A stretch of 64,000 nucleotides of DNA from Leifsonia sp. Leaf336 (GTDB lineage Bacteria > Actinomycetota > Actinomycetes > Actinomycetales > Microbacteriaceae): assembly GCF_001423695.1 (NCBI RefSeq), contig NZ_LMOZ01000001.1, positions 1,622,443 through 1,686,442 of the forward strand, in the 5' to 3' direction. A program made the position numbers and the translations under genes. Under the pieces are notes generated by a model. It was not told the origin of the DNA. It saw nothing but the letters and a program-made list of their open reading frames with translations, and ran no database searches. The stretch's first letter is position 1, and each line of letters begins with the position of its first letter. Below are positions 35,002 to 43,623 of this stretch, piece after piece.

Positions 35002-36369
35002 ATGCTCGCGACCCTGTTCTTCGTCGTCGCCTTCGTGCTGGTGGCGTTCGGCGGTCTGATGGCCGCGGTCGATTCGGCACTCGCCGTGCAGTCGCGCGGC
35101 GACATCGCCGACCTCGCCGAGACCTCTCGCGCCAAGAAGTCGCTCGCGGCGATCGCCGAAGACCCCGGCCCGTACTTCAACGCGATCAACTTCAGCCGGA
35201 TCATCGCCGAGACCACCGCAGCGGTGCTGGTGACGCTCGCGTTCGAGCAGATCTTCGAGGAGTGGTGGATCTCGCTGATCCTGTCGGCCGCCATCATGAC
35301 CGGGGTGTCCTTCGTGCTGGTCGGTGTGAGCCCGCGCAGTGTCGGGAGGGCGAACTCGACCCTGCTGCTGCGGCTGACGGCGCCGCTCGTGCGCGGCATC
35401 CGGGTGATCCTCGGCCCGATCCCCGGTGGTCTGGTCGCGCTCGGCAACCGGGTGACCCCGTCGCGGGCGCGTTCGGCGCCGGTGACGAGCGAGGAGCAGC
35501 TGCTCAGCATCGTCGACGAGGCGGCCGAGTTCGACGTGCTCGAGGAGGACGACCGCGAGCTCATCCACTCGATCTTCGAGTTCAGCGACACGGTCGTGCG
35601 CGAGGTGATGGTGCCGCGCACCGACATGATCACGGTGGACATCTCGGCCGGCCTCGGCACGGCGATGGGCCTGTTCTTCTCGACCGGTGTCTCGCGGATC
35701 CCGGTCATCGACGGCGACCCCGACGACGTCGCCGGCGTGCTCTACCTCAAGGACGTCGCCAAGCTCAGCTTCGAGAGCGCGCTCGGCTCCGACACCCTGA
35801 CCGTGGGAGAGCTGGCACGGCCGGCGCTGTTCGTCCCCGAGTCGCAGAAGGCCGACGCCCTGCTGCGCCAGATGCAGCGCGAGAAGAACCATCTCGCGAT
35901 GGTCGTCGACGAGTACGGCGGGATCGCCGGGCTGGTGACGCTCGAAGACCTCATCGAAGAGCTCATCGGCGACATCTCGGACGAGTACGACCACGAGGTC
36001 GCCCTCGTGCAGGAGCTCGGCGAGGGCCGCTACCGGGTCGCGACCCGGCTGGGGATCGACGATCTCGGCGAGCTGTTCGACCTCGAGATCGAGGACGAGG
36101 ACGTCGACAGCGTCGGCGGCCTGGTCGCGAAAGCGCTCGGGCGCCTGCCGGAGGTGGGGTCGACGGTCGCCGTGCACGGCCTCCGGTTCACGGTCGACCG
36201 CATCGACGGCCGCCACAAGCACGTGAGCACGGTGCTCGTGGAGCGCGACACGGCGCTCCTCCCGGAGCCCGAGGAACTGCAGAGCAAGACCGCGCAGAGC
36301 AAGACCGCGCAGATCAAGACTGCGCAGATCAAGACCGCGCAGATCAAGCACAAGGAGGCCCGCAGGTGA
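35002..36369 (+). CDS. CNNM/CorC (hemolysin-family) membrane protein with CBS domains
   Basis: Membrane protein of the CNNM/CorC (HlyC/TlyC) family, associated with Mg2+/Co2+ transport or efflux, 455 residues. Four hydrophobic helices form the N-terminal DUF21/CNNM domain; a CBS pair lies at about 190-310 (VMVPRTDMITVDISAGLGTA, FSTGVSRIPVIDGDPDDVAG and KNHLAMVVDEYGGIAGLVTL), then the CorC_HlyC domain to about 415. The C-terminal tail repeats QSKTA/QIKTA, encoded by a 15-bp tandem repeat (36280-36348). The stop overlaps era by 4 nt (GTGA). Position between ybeY and era is conserved in actinobacteria. Confidence 0.88.
   Translation: MLATLFFVVAFVLVAFGGLMAAVDSALAVQSRGDIADLAETSRAKKSLAAIAEDPGPYFNAINFSRIIAETTAAVLVTLAFEQIFEEWWISLILSAAIMTGVSFVLVGVSPRSVGRANSTLLLRLTAPLVRGIRVILGPIPGGLVALGNRVTPSRARSAPVTSEEQLLSIVDEAAEFDVLEEDDRELIHSIFEFSDTVVREVMVPRTDMITVDISAGLGTAMGLFFSTGVSRIPVIDGDPDDVAGVLYLKDVAKLSFESALGSDTLTVGELARPALFVPESQKADALLRQMQREKNHLAMVVDEYGGIAGLVTLEDLIEELIGDISDEYDHEVALVQELGEGRYRVATRLGIDDLGELFDLEIEDEDVDSVGGLVAKALGRLPEVGSTVAVHGLRFTVDRIDGRHKHVSTVLVERDTALLPEPEELQSKTAQSKTAQIKTAQIKTAQIKHKEARR
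36280..36348 (+). repeat. 15-bp tandem repeat at the 3' end of the CorC-like gene
   Basis: Units of CAG-A(G/T)C-AAG-ACC-GCG: 36280-36294, 36295-36309, 36310-36324, 36325-36339 and a partial fifth to 36348. They encode QSKTA, QSKTA, QIKTA, QIKTA, QIK. The array ends 17 nt before the era start codon, so unit gain or loss would not shift the frame but would alter the mRNA around the era ribosome binding site. Confidence 0.9.
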
Positions 36370-37259
36370 CCGATTACCATGCCGGATTCGTTTCGTTCGT
36401 CGGCCGGCCCAACGTGGGCAAGTCGACGCTCACCAATGCCCTGGTGGGCGAGAAGGTCGCGATCACGAGTTCCAAGCCGCAGACGACACGCCGCGCCATC
36501 CGCGGCATCGTCCACCAGCGCGGCGGCCAGCTGGTGCTGGTCGACACCCCGGGTATCCACCGGCCGCGCACGCTGCTCGGCGAGCGTCTGAACACGCTCG
36601 TGCAGTCCACCCTCGGCGACGTCGACGTGATCGGCTTCTGCGTGCCGGCCGACGAGAAGGTCGGGCCGGGCGACCGGTTCATCAACGATCAGCTCGACGA
36701 CTACCCGAACGCCAAGAAGGTCGCGATCGTGACCAAGATCGACGCCGCGGGCAAGACGCAGGTCGCCGAGCAGCTGCTCGCGGTCTCGGCACTGCGCGAG
36801 TGGGAGGCGATCATCCCGATCTCCGCCACCAGCCGCATCCAGCTCGACACGCTCACGACCGAGCTTCTCAAGCTGCTGCCGGAGTCGCCCGGTCCTCTTT
36901 ACCCCGAGGACGCGATCACCGACGAGGGGCTGGAGGAGCGGATCGCGGAGTACATCAGGGAGGCCGTTCTGGAGGGCGTCGAGGACGAGCTCCCGCACTC
37001 GCTGGCTGTCACGATCGACGACATCATCGAGCGCGACGACAAGGACCTCGTGGAGGTCTACGCCAACCTTTTCGTCGAGCGCGACAGCCAGAAGGCGATC
37101 GTCATCGGCAAGGGCGGATCCCGCATCCGCGATGTGGGTGCGGAGGCCAGGAAGCCGATCGAGAAGCTGCTGGGCCGCAAGGTGTTCCTCTCGCTCCGGG
37201 TGAAGGTCGCGAAAGACTGGCAGCGCGATCCGAAGCAGCTCGGCCGCCTGGGATTCTGA
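36366..37259 (+). CDS. era: GTPase Era
   Basis: Essential GTPase that binds 16S rRNA during 30S maturation. From GTG 36366 it is 297 residues. G1 GRPNVGKST is at 13-21, followed by TTRRAIRGIV, DTPGIHRPR (G3), TKIDAAG (G4) and ISATS (G5), then the C-terminal KH domain with AIVIGKGGSRIRDVGAEARK and FLSLRVKVAKDWQRDP. The start overlaps the preceding stop (GTGA); GGAGG lies 8 nt upstream at the end of the repeat-bearing tail. It closes the hrcA-to-era run; a 92-nt gap then separates it from a histidine kinase gene. Confidence 0.96.
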   Translation: MTDYHAGFVSFVGRPNVGKSTLTNALVGEKVAITSSKPQTTRRAIRGIVHQRGGQLVLVDTPGIHRPRTLLGERLNTLVQSTLGDVDVIGFCVPADEKVGPGDRFINDQLDDYPNAKKVAIVTKIDAAGKTQVAEQLLAVSALREWEAIIPISATSRIQLDTLTTELLKLLPESPGPLYPEDAITDEGLEERIAEYIREAVLEGVEDELPHSLAVTIDDIIERDDKDLVEVYANLFVERDSQKAIVIGKGGSRIRDVGAEARKPIEKLLGRKVFLSLRVKVAKDWQRDPKQLGRLGF

Positions 37260-37339
37260 GTCGTCGCGCCGGGTGCGCAGCCTGTACATCGGAAGGATGA
37301 TTAGGCCCGCTGGATGCGGGACGGACCGGTGCGTACCCG

Positions 37340-37345
37340 TACCGT
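37340..37345 (+). promoter_or_regulatory. Putative -10 of leaderless histidine kinase promoter
   Basis: TACCGT lies 6 nt before ATG 37352, with AGAAGC between. The same hexamer TACCGT precedes the leuA leader peptide by 7 nt. No clear -35. Confidence 0.4.
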
Positions 37346-37351
37346 AGAAGC

Positions 37352-39232
37352 ATGTCGGATCGCTCGCGGCTCCTGAGCGCGCTCGCACCGCACCGCTGGG
37401 TGCTCGAGCCCGCTCTCGCCGTCGTGCTCTTCGGGCTGTGGCTGCTGACCGGCCTCCCATTCGACCTCGCCGGCGCACTGGCCGCGCTGCTGTACTGCGC
37501 AGCCGTCGCGCTGTCGCGGGTACTGCCTGTCGTCGCGCTCGAGATCGCGTGGCTCGCGGTGATCGCCGAGCTCACCGAAGGCGGTTCGCTGCCGCTGCCG
37601 CACCGCCTCCTCGCCACCACGGCCGTCGTGATCGCGATCTTCGGCATCTCGTCGCACGGAGGCCGGGTCTCGCGGTGGTTCGCCTTCGCCTCGGCGATCC
37701 TCTGGGCGCCGGCGGAGGCCTTCCTGCTGACCGTGCGCGGTGACGTGAAGTTCCCCCAGTTCGGGCCGGTGATCGGCGGGTACTACACCAGCCAGGGCGT
37801 CGGCCTCTTGATGATGAGCCTGCTGCTGGCGGTGGTCTTCGTCACCGCCTGGCTGCTCGGCTTCCTGGTGGCGCGGCAGCGTGTGGCGTCGGCGTCCGCC
37901 TCGGGTGCGTCCCCGGCGGCCAGGCCCTCCGTGCTGGTCTGGCTCGCCTCGTCCGGCGCCGCTCCCCTGAAGGAGGGCGACGAGGAGCCGGGACTCGTGC
38001 GCCGGCTGACCCGGCGCCAGCTCACGTTCGACATCGGCGGCGCCGTCGCCTACGTCTTCTTCTGCCTGATCACCGACTTCGCCTCCAGTCTGATGCCGAA
38101 CGCCAGCGGCCGGTCCACGTTCCTCGTGCTGATCGTGTTCGCGGTGGCCGTCGCAGTGCGGCGGATGTCCCCGGCCGTCTCCCTGGCCGTCGCGTGGCTC
38201 GCGGCCGTCGTGCAGATGACGACCGGGCACAACATCCTCGTCAGCGACGTCGCCGTGCTGATCGTGCTGTACGCGACGGCGCTCTACGGCGACAAGGTCG
38301 TGCGCTACGCGGGCCTGATCTCGGCCGGACTCGGCGCGCTGGTCGCTTCCCTCTATCTGACGCTGACCTCCGCCCTGGGCCAGGGCTATTTCAACCTGCT
38401 GTCGACGCAGCTCACCGGCCTGGCGCTGCAGTTCGCGTTCCTGTTCGTCGTGAGCGCCACCGTCCTCGGGCTGTCGTGGGTGCTCGGCCTGCTCGTGCGC
38501 ACCTGGCGCAACGCGCGGGCTTCCCGGCACGCGCAGATCGCCGCCGAGCTCGACCGCAACCGCGCCGAGGAGGTCGTGGTCGTCGAGCAGGAGCGCACGC
38601 GCATCGCCCGCGACATGCACGACGTCGTCGCGCACTCGCTCGCCGTGGTCATCGCGCAGGCCGACGGAGCGCGGTACGCGCGCCACGCCGATCCCGACGC
38701 GGTCGACACGGCGTTGGAGACCATCGCCGCGACGGCGCGCTCCGCTCTGGTCGACGTGCGGGTGCTGCTGGCCGAGCTGCGGCAGAGCCAGCCGGAGGGA
38801 CCGCAGCCGTCGCTCGCCGACGTCGACCACACCGTGGAGCAGGTGCGCGCCGCCGGCCTGCCGGTGACCATGGAACGTCGCGGCCAGCTCGACGGGCTCG
38901 GCTCGGCGCAGCAGATCGCCGCCTACCGCATCGTGCAGGAGGCACTCACCAACGCGCTCCGGCACGGAGACACCAGCAGGCCGGTCACCGTCGTGCTCGC
39001 CCAAGCGGGGCGCCCCGACGGCGCACCCGGCATCGCCATCACTGTGAGGAACAGCATGAGATCAGCACCGACGGAACCCACGACCACCGGATCGCTGCCC
39101 CGCATCGGGCACGGCCTCCCCGGCATGCGCGAGCGCGCAGTGCTGGCAGGAGGGACGCTCACGGCGGGTCCCGCGGCCGACGGGTTCCTCGTCGAGGCGT
39201 TCCTGCCCGTGGTCTCGGGAGTGCGCGCGTGA
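37352..39232 (+). CDS. NarL/DesK-type sensor histidine kinase
   Basis: Membrane sensor kinase of 626 residues. About ten hydrophobic helices occupy residues 1-385 in two blocks separated by a cytoplasmic loop (about 180-220), an unusually large membrane input domain with no recognisable extracellular sensor. The HisKA_3 dimerisation motif ERTRIARDMHDVVAHSLAVV carries the phosphoacceptor His423; the ATPase domain shows AYRIVQEALTNALRHG (N-box) and GHGLPGMRERAVLAGGTL (G-box). The stop overlaps the response regulator start by 4 nt. An ABC exporter lies downstream, a common pairing for envelope-stress or antimicrobial-peptide sensing. Confidence 0.9.
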   Translation: MSDRSRLLSALAPHRWVLEPALAVVLFGLWLLTGLPFDLAGALAALLYCAAVALSRVLPVVALEIAWLAVIAELTEGGSLPLPHRLLATTAVVIAIFGISSHGGRVSRWFAFASAILWAPAEAFLLTVRGDVKFPQFGPVIGGYYTSQGVGLLMMSLLLAVVFVTAWLLGFLVARQRVASASASGASPAARPSVLVWLASSGAAPLKEGDEEPGLVRRLTRRQLTFDIGGAVAYVFFCLITDFASSLMPNASGRSTFLVLIVFAVAVAVRRMSPAVSLAVAWLAAVVQMTTGHNILVSDVAVLIVLYATALYGDKVVRYAGLISAGLGALVASLYLTLTSALGQGYFNLLSTQLTGLALQFAFLFVVSATVLGLSWVLGLLVRTWRNARASRHAQIAAELDRNRAEEVVVVEQERTRIARDMHDVVAHSLAVVIAQADGARYARHADPDAVDTALETIAATARSALVDVRVLLAELRQSQPEGPQPSLADVDHTVEQVRAAGLPVTMERRGQLDGLGSAQQIAAYRIVQEALTNALRHGDTSRPVTVVLAQAGRPDGAPGIAITVRNSMRSAPTEPTTTGSLPRIGHGLPGMRERAVLAGGTLTAGPAADGFLVEAFLPVVSGVRA

Positions 39233-39918
39233 GCGCGCCGATCCGGGTCGCGCTGGTCGACGACCAGGCGCTTTTCCGGGCCGGGATCCGGATGCTGATC
39301 GGGTCGCAGCCCGACCTCGAGTTCGCGGGGGAGGCCTCCGACGGCCGGGAGGGCGTCGCGCTCGTACGCGAAGCGCGTCCCGACGTCGTGCTCATGGACA
39401 TCCGGATGCCGGTCATGGACGGTATCGCCGCGACGAGCCGTATCGTCGAGGAGGCCGAGCGCGAGGGGCGGACGCCCGCGCGCATCATCGTGCTCACCAC
39501 CTTCGACCTCGACGAGGCGGCGGCCCGCGCCATCCGCGGCGGCGCGAGCGGCTTCGTGCTCAAGGACGCCGAACCGGAGTTCCTGCTCGCGGCGATCCGC
39601 ACGGTGCACGCCGGGAGCGCCGTCATCGCGGCGGGCGCCACCCGCGAGCTGTTCGAGTACTTCTCCGACAGCCAGCGGGCCAAGCAGGAGCCGGCCGAGT
39701 TCGCCTCCCTCACCGGACGGGAACGGGAGATCTTCGCGCTCGCGGCACGTGGGCTCAGCAACTCCGAGATCGCCGGCTCGGAGTATCTGAGCGAGGCGAC
39801 GGTCAAGACGCACATCAGCAGGATCCTCTCCAAGCTGGGCCTGCGCGATCGGGTGCAGATGGTCGTCTACGCGTTCGAGCACGGGCTCACCACCCCAACG
39901 GCCGGCGACGCCGACTGA
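39229..39918 (+). CDS. NarL/FixJ-family response regulator
   Basis: DNA-binding response regulator of 229 residues, partner of the kinase just upstream (GTGA overlap). The receiver domain has the acidic pair D11/D12 in LVDDQ, phosphoacceptor D57 in VVLMDIRMPV, and the KD pair in GFVLKDAEPEF. The C-terminal LuxR-type HTH reads LTGREREIFALAARGLSNSE and LSEATVKTHISRILSKLGLR. Probable targets are the ABC exporter genes starting 98 nt downstream and the operon itself; no operator dyad could be assigned with confidence. Confidence 0.92.
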   Translation: MSAPIRVALVDDQALFRAGIRMLIGSQPDLEFAGEASDGREGVALVREARPDVVLMDIRMPVMDGIAATSRIVEEAEREGRTPARIIVLTTFDLDEAAARAIRGGASGFVLKDAEPEFLLAAIRTVHAGSAVIAAGATRELFEYFSDSQRAKQEPAEFASLTGREREIFALAARGLSNSEIAGSEYLSEATVKTHISRILSKLGLRDRVQMVVYAFEHGLTTPTAGDAD

Positions 39919-40003
39919 ACCCGGCGCGTTTCACCTGTCGAATCATCCTGTGGTCGGACACATGATGACCCTGCAGCCGGATCCGCTCCCGTCCAGGGAT
40001 TCT

Positions 40004-40009
40004 TAGCGT
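40004..40009 (+). promoter_or_regulatory. Putative -10 before the ABC exporter operon
   Basis: TAGCGT lies 6 nt before ATG 40016 and is followed by GGAGGT, which can also serve as a ribosome binding site. The arrangement is nearly identical to that before comEA. Confidence 0.4.
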
Positions 40010-40015
40010 GGAGGT

Positions 40016-40768
40016 ATGGACACTCCTCCCACCATGGTCGCGCGCGTGGACGCGGCGACGAAGACCTACGGATCCGGCCCGAACAGGGTCATCGCGCTCG
40101 ACGACGTCACAGTGGGGATCCCGGCCGGCCGGTTCACCGCGGTGATGGGGCCGAGCGGTTCGGGCAAGTCCACCCTGATGCACGTCATGGCCGGGCTGGA
40201 CACGGTCACCAGCGGCCGGGTGTTCCTCGGCGACACGGAGATCAGCGCGATGGGCGACGCGGAACTGACCGTGCTGCGCCGTCGTCGCGTCGGCTTCGTC
40301 TTCCAGTCGTTCAACCTCGTCCCGACCCTCGATGTGCGTGCCAACATCCAGCTCCCGTTCGAGATCGACGGCCGCCGGCCGTCGCTCGTGCAGCGCGAGT
40401 GGACGGACGGCCTCATCGAGTCGCTGGGCTTGAAGGACAGGCTGACGCACCGCCCGCACGAACTCTCGGGAGGCCAGCAGCAGCGCGTCGCGATCGTCCG
40501 CGCGCTGGCGACCCGGCCCGACCTGATCTTCGCCGACGAACCTACGGGCAACCTCGACTCGCGCACCGGGCGCGAGGTGCTGAGCGTGCTGCAGGAGGCC
40601 TCCCGCCTCCACGGGCAGAGCATCGCGATGGTGACCCACGACCCCGTCGCGGCGAGCTACGCCGATCGGATCGTGTTCCTCGCCGACGGGCGCGTGATCG
40701 CCGAACGCGAGCGATCGACCGCCGAGGAGATCTCGGCGTTCATGCTGGGCATGGAGGCGCGCGCGTGA
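40016..40768 (+). CDS. ABC exporter ATP-binding protein (LolD/MacB-type)
   Basis: ATPase of a type VII (MacB/FtsX-like) ABC system, 250 residues. Walker A GPSGSGKST is at 45-53, the Q-loop in VFQSFNLVPTLDVRANI, signature LSGGQQQR at 150-157 and Walker B LIFADEPTGNLD, whose TGNLD variant is typical of the LolD/FtsE/MacB branch. The stop overlaps the permease start by 4 nt (GTGA). Located directly after a two-component system, the pair probably handles a peptide antibiotic or envelope component. Substrate unknown. Confidence 0.92.
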   Translation: MDTPPTMVARVDAATKTYGSGPNRVIALDDVTVGIPAGRFTAVMGPSGSGKSTLMHVMAGLDTVTSGRVFLGDTEISAMGDAELTVLRRRRVGFVFQSFNLVPTLDVRANIQLPFEIDGRRPSLVQREWTDGLIESLGLKDRLTHRPHELSGGQQQRVAIVRALATRPDLIFADEPTGNLDSRTGREVLSVLQEASRLHGQSIAMVTHDPVAASYADRIVFLADGRVIAERERSTAEEISAFMLGMEARA

Positions 40769-42201
40769 TCCGCGCGTTCCGCACGAACGCCCGGGATCAC
40801 CGCGCGAGCATCCTGGTCGCGGCGCTGAGCTCGGCGTTCGGCGTCGCCCTGTTGGCGTGCACGAACGTGCTCGGCGCGTACATCGCCACCACGGAGGTGG
40901 GCGCCCACGGCTCTGCGCAGTTCGCGCTGGCGCTGGTCGCCGGGGTGTTCTTCGTGATCGCCGTCTTCGTGGGCGCCATCGTGACGACGAACACCTTCGC
41001 GACCGTCATCGCCGGCCGCACCCGCACCATCGCCCTCCTGCGCCTCCTCGGCTCGACCGCACGCGCCCAGCGTCGATCGGTGGCGGGGGAGGGCTTCACG
41101 GTCGGCGTGATCGGGGCGGCCTCCGGTGCCGTGATCGCGGTCGTGCTCGCCTTTGTCGCGGTCCGCGCGTTCGTGTGGGCGGGCGTCCTGCCCGACACCC
41201 TGTACCCGGTGCTCACGCCGTCGCTGCTGGCGCCGCCCGTCGTCGTGGTGCTCACGACGTGGTCGGCCTCCTGGATCGGCAGCAGGCGGGTGCTCGGCGT
41301 CGCGCCCGTTGAGGCACTCGGCGCTGCAGAGGAGCGGCCCTCCAGCGGCCTGCGCAGCAGGGGCCGGATCGCGGCCGCCCTGCTGCTGATCGTTCCCGGC
41401 GCCGCGCTCCTCGGCTTCGGGCTCGCGCTCGGCCTCGGACTGTTCGCCCGTGCGGACGCGACGCTCGCCGATTTCGGCCGCTACGGCGTGCTGATCGCGA
41501 TGCTCGGCGGTCTGCTGTCGTTCACCGGCGTGATCGTCGCGGCTCCGCTGTTCTTGCCCGCAGTGCTGCGAGGGATCGGATCACTGCTCGGCCGGGGCGC
41601 CGCCACCCGGCTGGCCGCGGCGAATGCGCTGCGCAACCCGGAGCGGAGCTCGCGGACCGCGATCGGCCTCGTCATCGGCGTGACGCTGATCACCATGTTC
41701 GTCGTCGCCACGCAGACCTGGCTCGTCATCATTCGCGCGGCCGCCGCGAAGGAGCCGGAACTCTATCAGGGCACTGAGAGTGTGCTCACGGTCACGATGC
41801 TCGTTTTCAGCGCGCTCGTCGGGTTCTCGGCGGTGATCGCGGCGGTCGGAGTGGTCAACAGCCTCTCACTCGCCGTGCTCCAGCGGCGCAGAGAGCTGGG
41901 ACTGCTGCGCGCGCTCGGACTGAGCGCGGCGCAGGTGCGCAGGATGATCCTCGCCGAGAGCGCGCAGCTCGTCGTGGCGGCTGTGCTCTGCGGGCTGCTG
42001 CTGGGCACGCTCTACGGCTGGCTCGGCGCCCAGACGCTGCTCGGGCAGCTGCCGGGGGCGGGACTGATCGCGCCGGCCGTGCCGTGGCCGTTCATCGGTG
42101 CGATCGTGGTCGCCGCGGCCGTGCTGGCCGTCGGCGCGTCCGTCGCTCCGACCCGGAGGGCGACGCGCGTCTCGCCCGTGGAGGCGCTGGCGGTCGACTG
42201 A
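40765..42201 (+). CDS. FtsX-like ABC permease (MacB-type)
   Basis: Permease partner of the preceding ATPase, 478 residues from GTG 40765. Two FtsX domains are visible: four helices in the first half (including FALALVAGVFFVIAVFVGAI and TVIAGRTRTIALLRLLGSTA) and a second set ending the protein (NSLSLAVLQRRRELGLLRAL, LSAAQVRRMILAESAQLVVA). Unlike MacB there is no large periplasmic domain; the stretch between helices 1 and 2 is short, so it resembles BceB-poor, compact exporter permeases. RRTRVSPVEALAVD at the end is the usual closing motif. It ends the four-gene two-component/exporter block. Confidence 0.88.
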   Translation: MIRAFRTNARDHRASILVAALSSAFGVALLACTNVLGAYIATTEVGAHGSAQFALALVAGVFFVIAVFVGAIVTTNTFATVIAGRTRTIALLRLLGSTARAQRRSVAGEGFTVGVIGAASGAVIAVVLAFVAVRAFVWAGVLPDTLYPVLTPSLLAPPVVVVLTTWSASWIGSRRVLGVAPVEALGAAEERPSSGLRSRGRIAAALLLIVPGAALLGFGLALGLGLFARADATLADFGRYGVLIAMLGGLLSFTGVIVAAPLFLPAVLRGIGSLLGRGAATRLAAANALRNPERSSRTAIGLVIGVTLITMFVVATQTWLVIIRAAAAKEPELYQGTESVLTVTMLVFSALVGFSAVIAAVGVVNSLSLAVLQRRRELGLLRALGLSAAQVRRMILAESAQLVVAAVLCGLLLGTLYGWLGAQTLLGQLPGAGLIAPAVPWPFIGAIVVAAAVLAVGASVAPTRRATRVSPVEALAVD

Positions 42202-42330
42202 CGGCCTCCAAGTTTCCTGAACGCTCATCAAGCCTCAGCTCTCCGCAGGCTGAGTGCCCGATACTGATTGACCGGCGGCCCGACCCCGCCGCCCTGTCCT
42301 GCGCCGACTGCACCGCCGAGAGGAACCGCC

Positions 42331-43623
42331 CTGAACTGGCTCATGACCCTGAGGATCGACAAACCGCCGTTCCTCATCACCGTCGACGTCATCGCGGCGC
42401 TCCTCACCCTCTATCTGCTCGTCCGCCCGACGTGGCGGCGGGCGCTCGTGGGCGTGCTGGCGTTCGTCGGCGGTGGGCTCCTCGGGTGGTTCCTGGTCTG
42501 GCTGACCGACGACGTCATGAACATCTACGGCGTCGGTCTCACCCCGGTGACGACGATGTGGGTGGCGCTCGGCTTCGGCGGCATCGCGCTGGCGATCGCG
42601 AACTTCTTCCGGTCGCGGTGGTGGCGCAAGGTCGTCGCCGGCGTGAGCATGCCGGTGTTCCTGCTGACGGCCTTCGCCGGCGTGAACGTGGACTTCGGCG
42701 AGTACCGCAACCTCAACGACGCGCTGGGAGTCGTGCCGTACAAGGCGCTCGACCTCCACGCCGAGCGCGGGGAGGTGGTCGGCGGAACGGCCTGGTCGTC
42801 CTCCACGAACCAGGCGGACCCGCCCGCCAAGGGCGAGATCGGAACGGTCAAGATCCCGGCGACGGTCAGCGGGTTCCCCGCGCGCAAGGCCGTGGTCTAT
42901 CTGCCGCCGGTCGCCCTCGGGCCGAATCCGCCCGCCCTGCCGGTGCTCTACGCGCTGTCGGGCCAGCCGGGAGCGCCCGCCGACATGTTCACGGCCGGCC
43001 GCGTCGGCGCCTACCTGGACGCCTTCGCCGCCAAGCACAACGGCTACGCGCCGATCGTCGTCGCGCCCGACCAGCTCGGCGGCCCCGGCCGCAATCCGAT
43101 GTGCCTCGACTCGCGCGCGTACGGCAACTCGGCGACCTACCTGCTGAAGGACGTCCGCGACTGGGTCACCTCGCACCTGCGGGTGAGCAGCGACCCGGCG
43201 GCCTGGGGCGTGTTCGGCTACTCGCAGGGCGCGACCTGCGCCGTCCAGTTCGCCACGGAGCGCCCCGACCTGTTCGGGTCGGCGCTCGCCTCCTCCAGCG
43301 AGCTCGGTCCGACGCTGGGCAACGAGTCGCTGACCATCGCCACGGCTTTCGGAGGCTCGGCCTCCGCGTTCGCCGCCGCGCAGCCCGCCACGGCGATGAA
43401 AGCACACGCGCCGTACCCCGACTCGCTGATCGTGTTCGGTGCGGGCCAGAACGACGCCAAGTACACTGCTTTCGCGAAGACGCTGCACACCGATGCGCTC
43501 GCAGCGGGCATCCGCAGCGAACTCCTGATCTCGCCGGGGACGGCACACGATTGGAACACGGTGCGCTACACACTCACGAACGGCTTCCCCGCGGTCGCCG
43601 TGCACATGGGGCTGGCTCCGTGA
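42331..43623 (+). CDS. Membrane-anchored alpha/beta-hydrolase (esterase)
   Basis: Four transmembrane helices (about residues 12-115) are followed by an extracytoplasmic esterase domain of the esterase D/antigen 85-like class. The nucleophile elbow is GYSQG with Ser298, and H406 in SPGTAHDW is the likely catalytic histidine. Start choice is open: CTG 42331 has GAGAGGA 6 nt upstream, giving 430 residues (MNWLMTLRIDKPPF); TTG 42268 would give 451 with no ribosome binding site; ATG 42343 would be 426. The stop overlaps the MprF-like gene by 4 nt (GTGA), so the two act together. By analogy with aminoacyl-phosphatidylglycerol hydrolases paired with their synthases, it may remove the amino acid from modified lipids; this is inference. 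Confidence 0.8.
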   Translation: MNWLMTLRIDKPPFLITVDVIAALLTLYLLVRPTWRRALVGVLAFVGGGLLGWFLVWLTDDVMNIYGVGLTPVTTMWVALGFGGIALAIANFFRSRWWRKVVAGVSMPVFLLTAFAGVNVDFGEYRNLNDALGVVPYKALDLHAERGEVVGGTAWSSSTNQADPPAKGEIGTVKIPATVSGFPARKAVVYLPPVALGPNPPALPVLYALSGQPGAPADMFTAGRVGAYLDAFAAKHNGYAPIVVAPDQLGGPGRNPMCLDSRAYGNSATYLLKDVRDWVTSHLRVSSDPAAWGVFGYSQGATCAVQFATERPDLFGSALASSSELGPTLGNESLTIATAFGGSASAFAAAQPATAMKAHAPYPDSLIVFGAGQNDAKYTAFAKTLHTDALAAGIRSELLISPGTAHDWNTVRYTLTNGFPAVAVHMGLAP

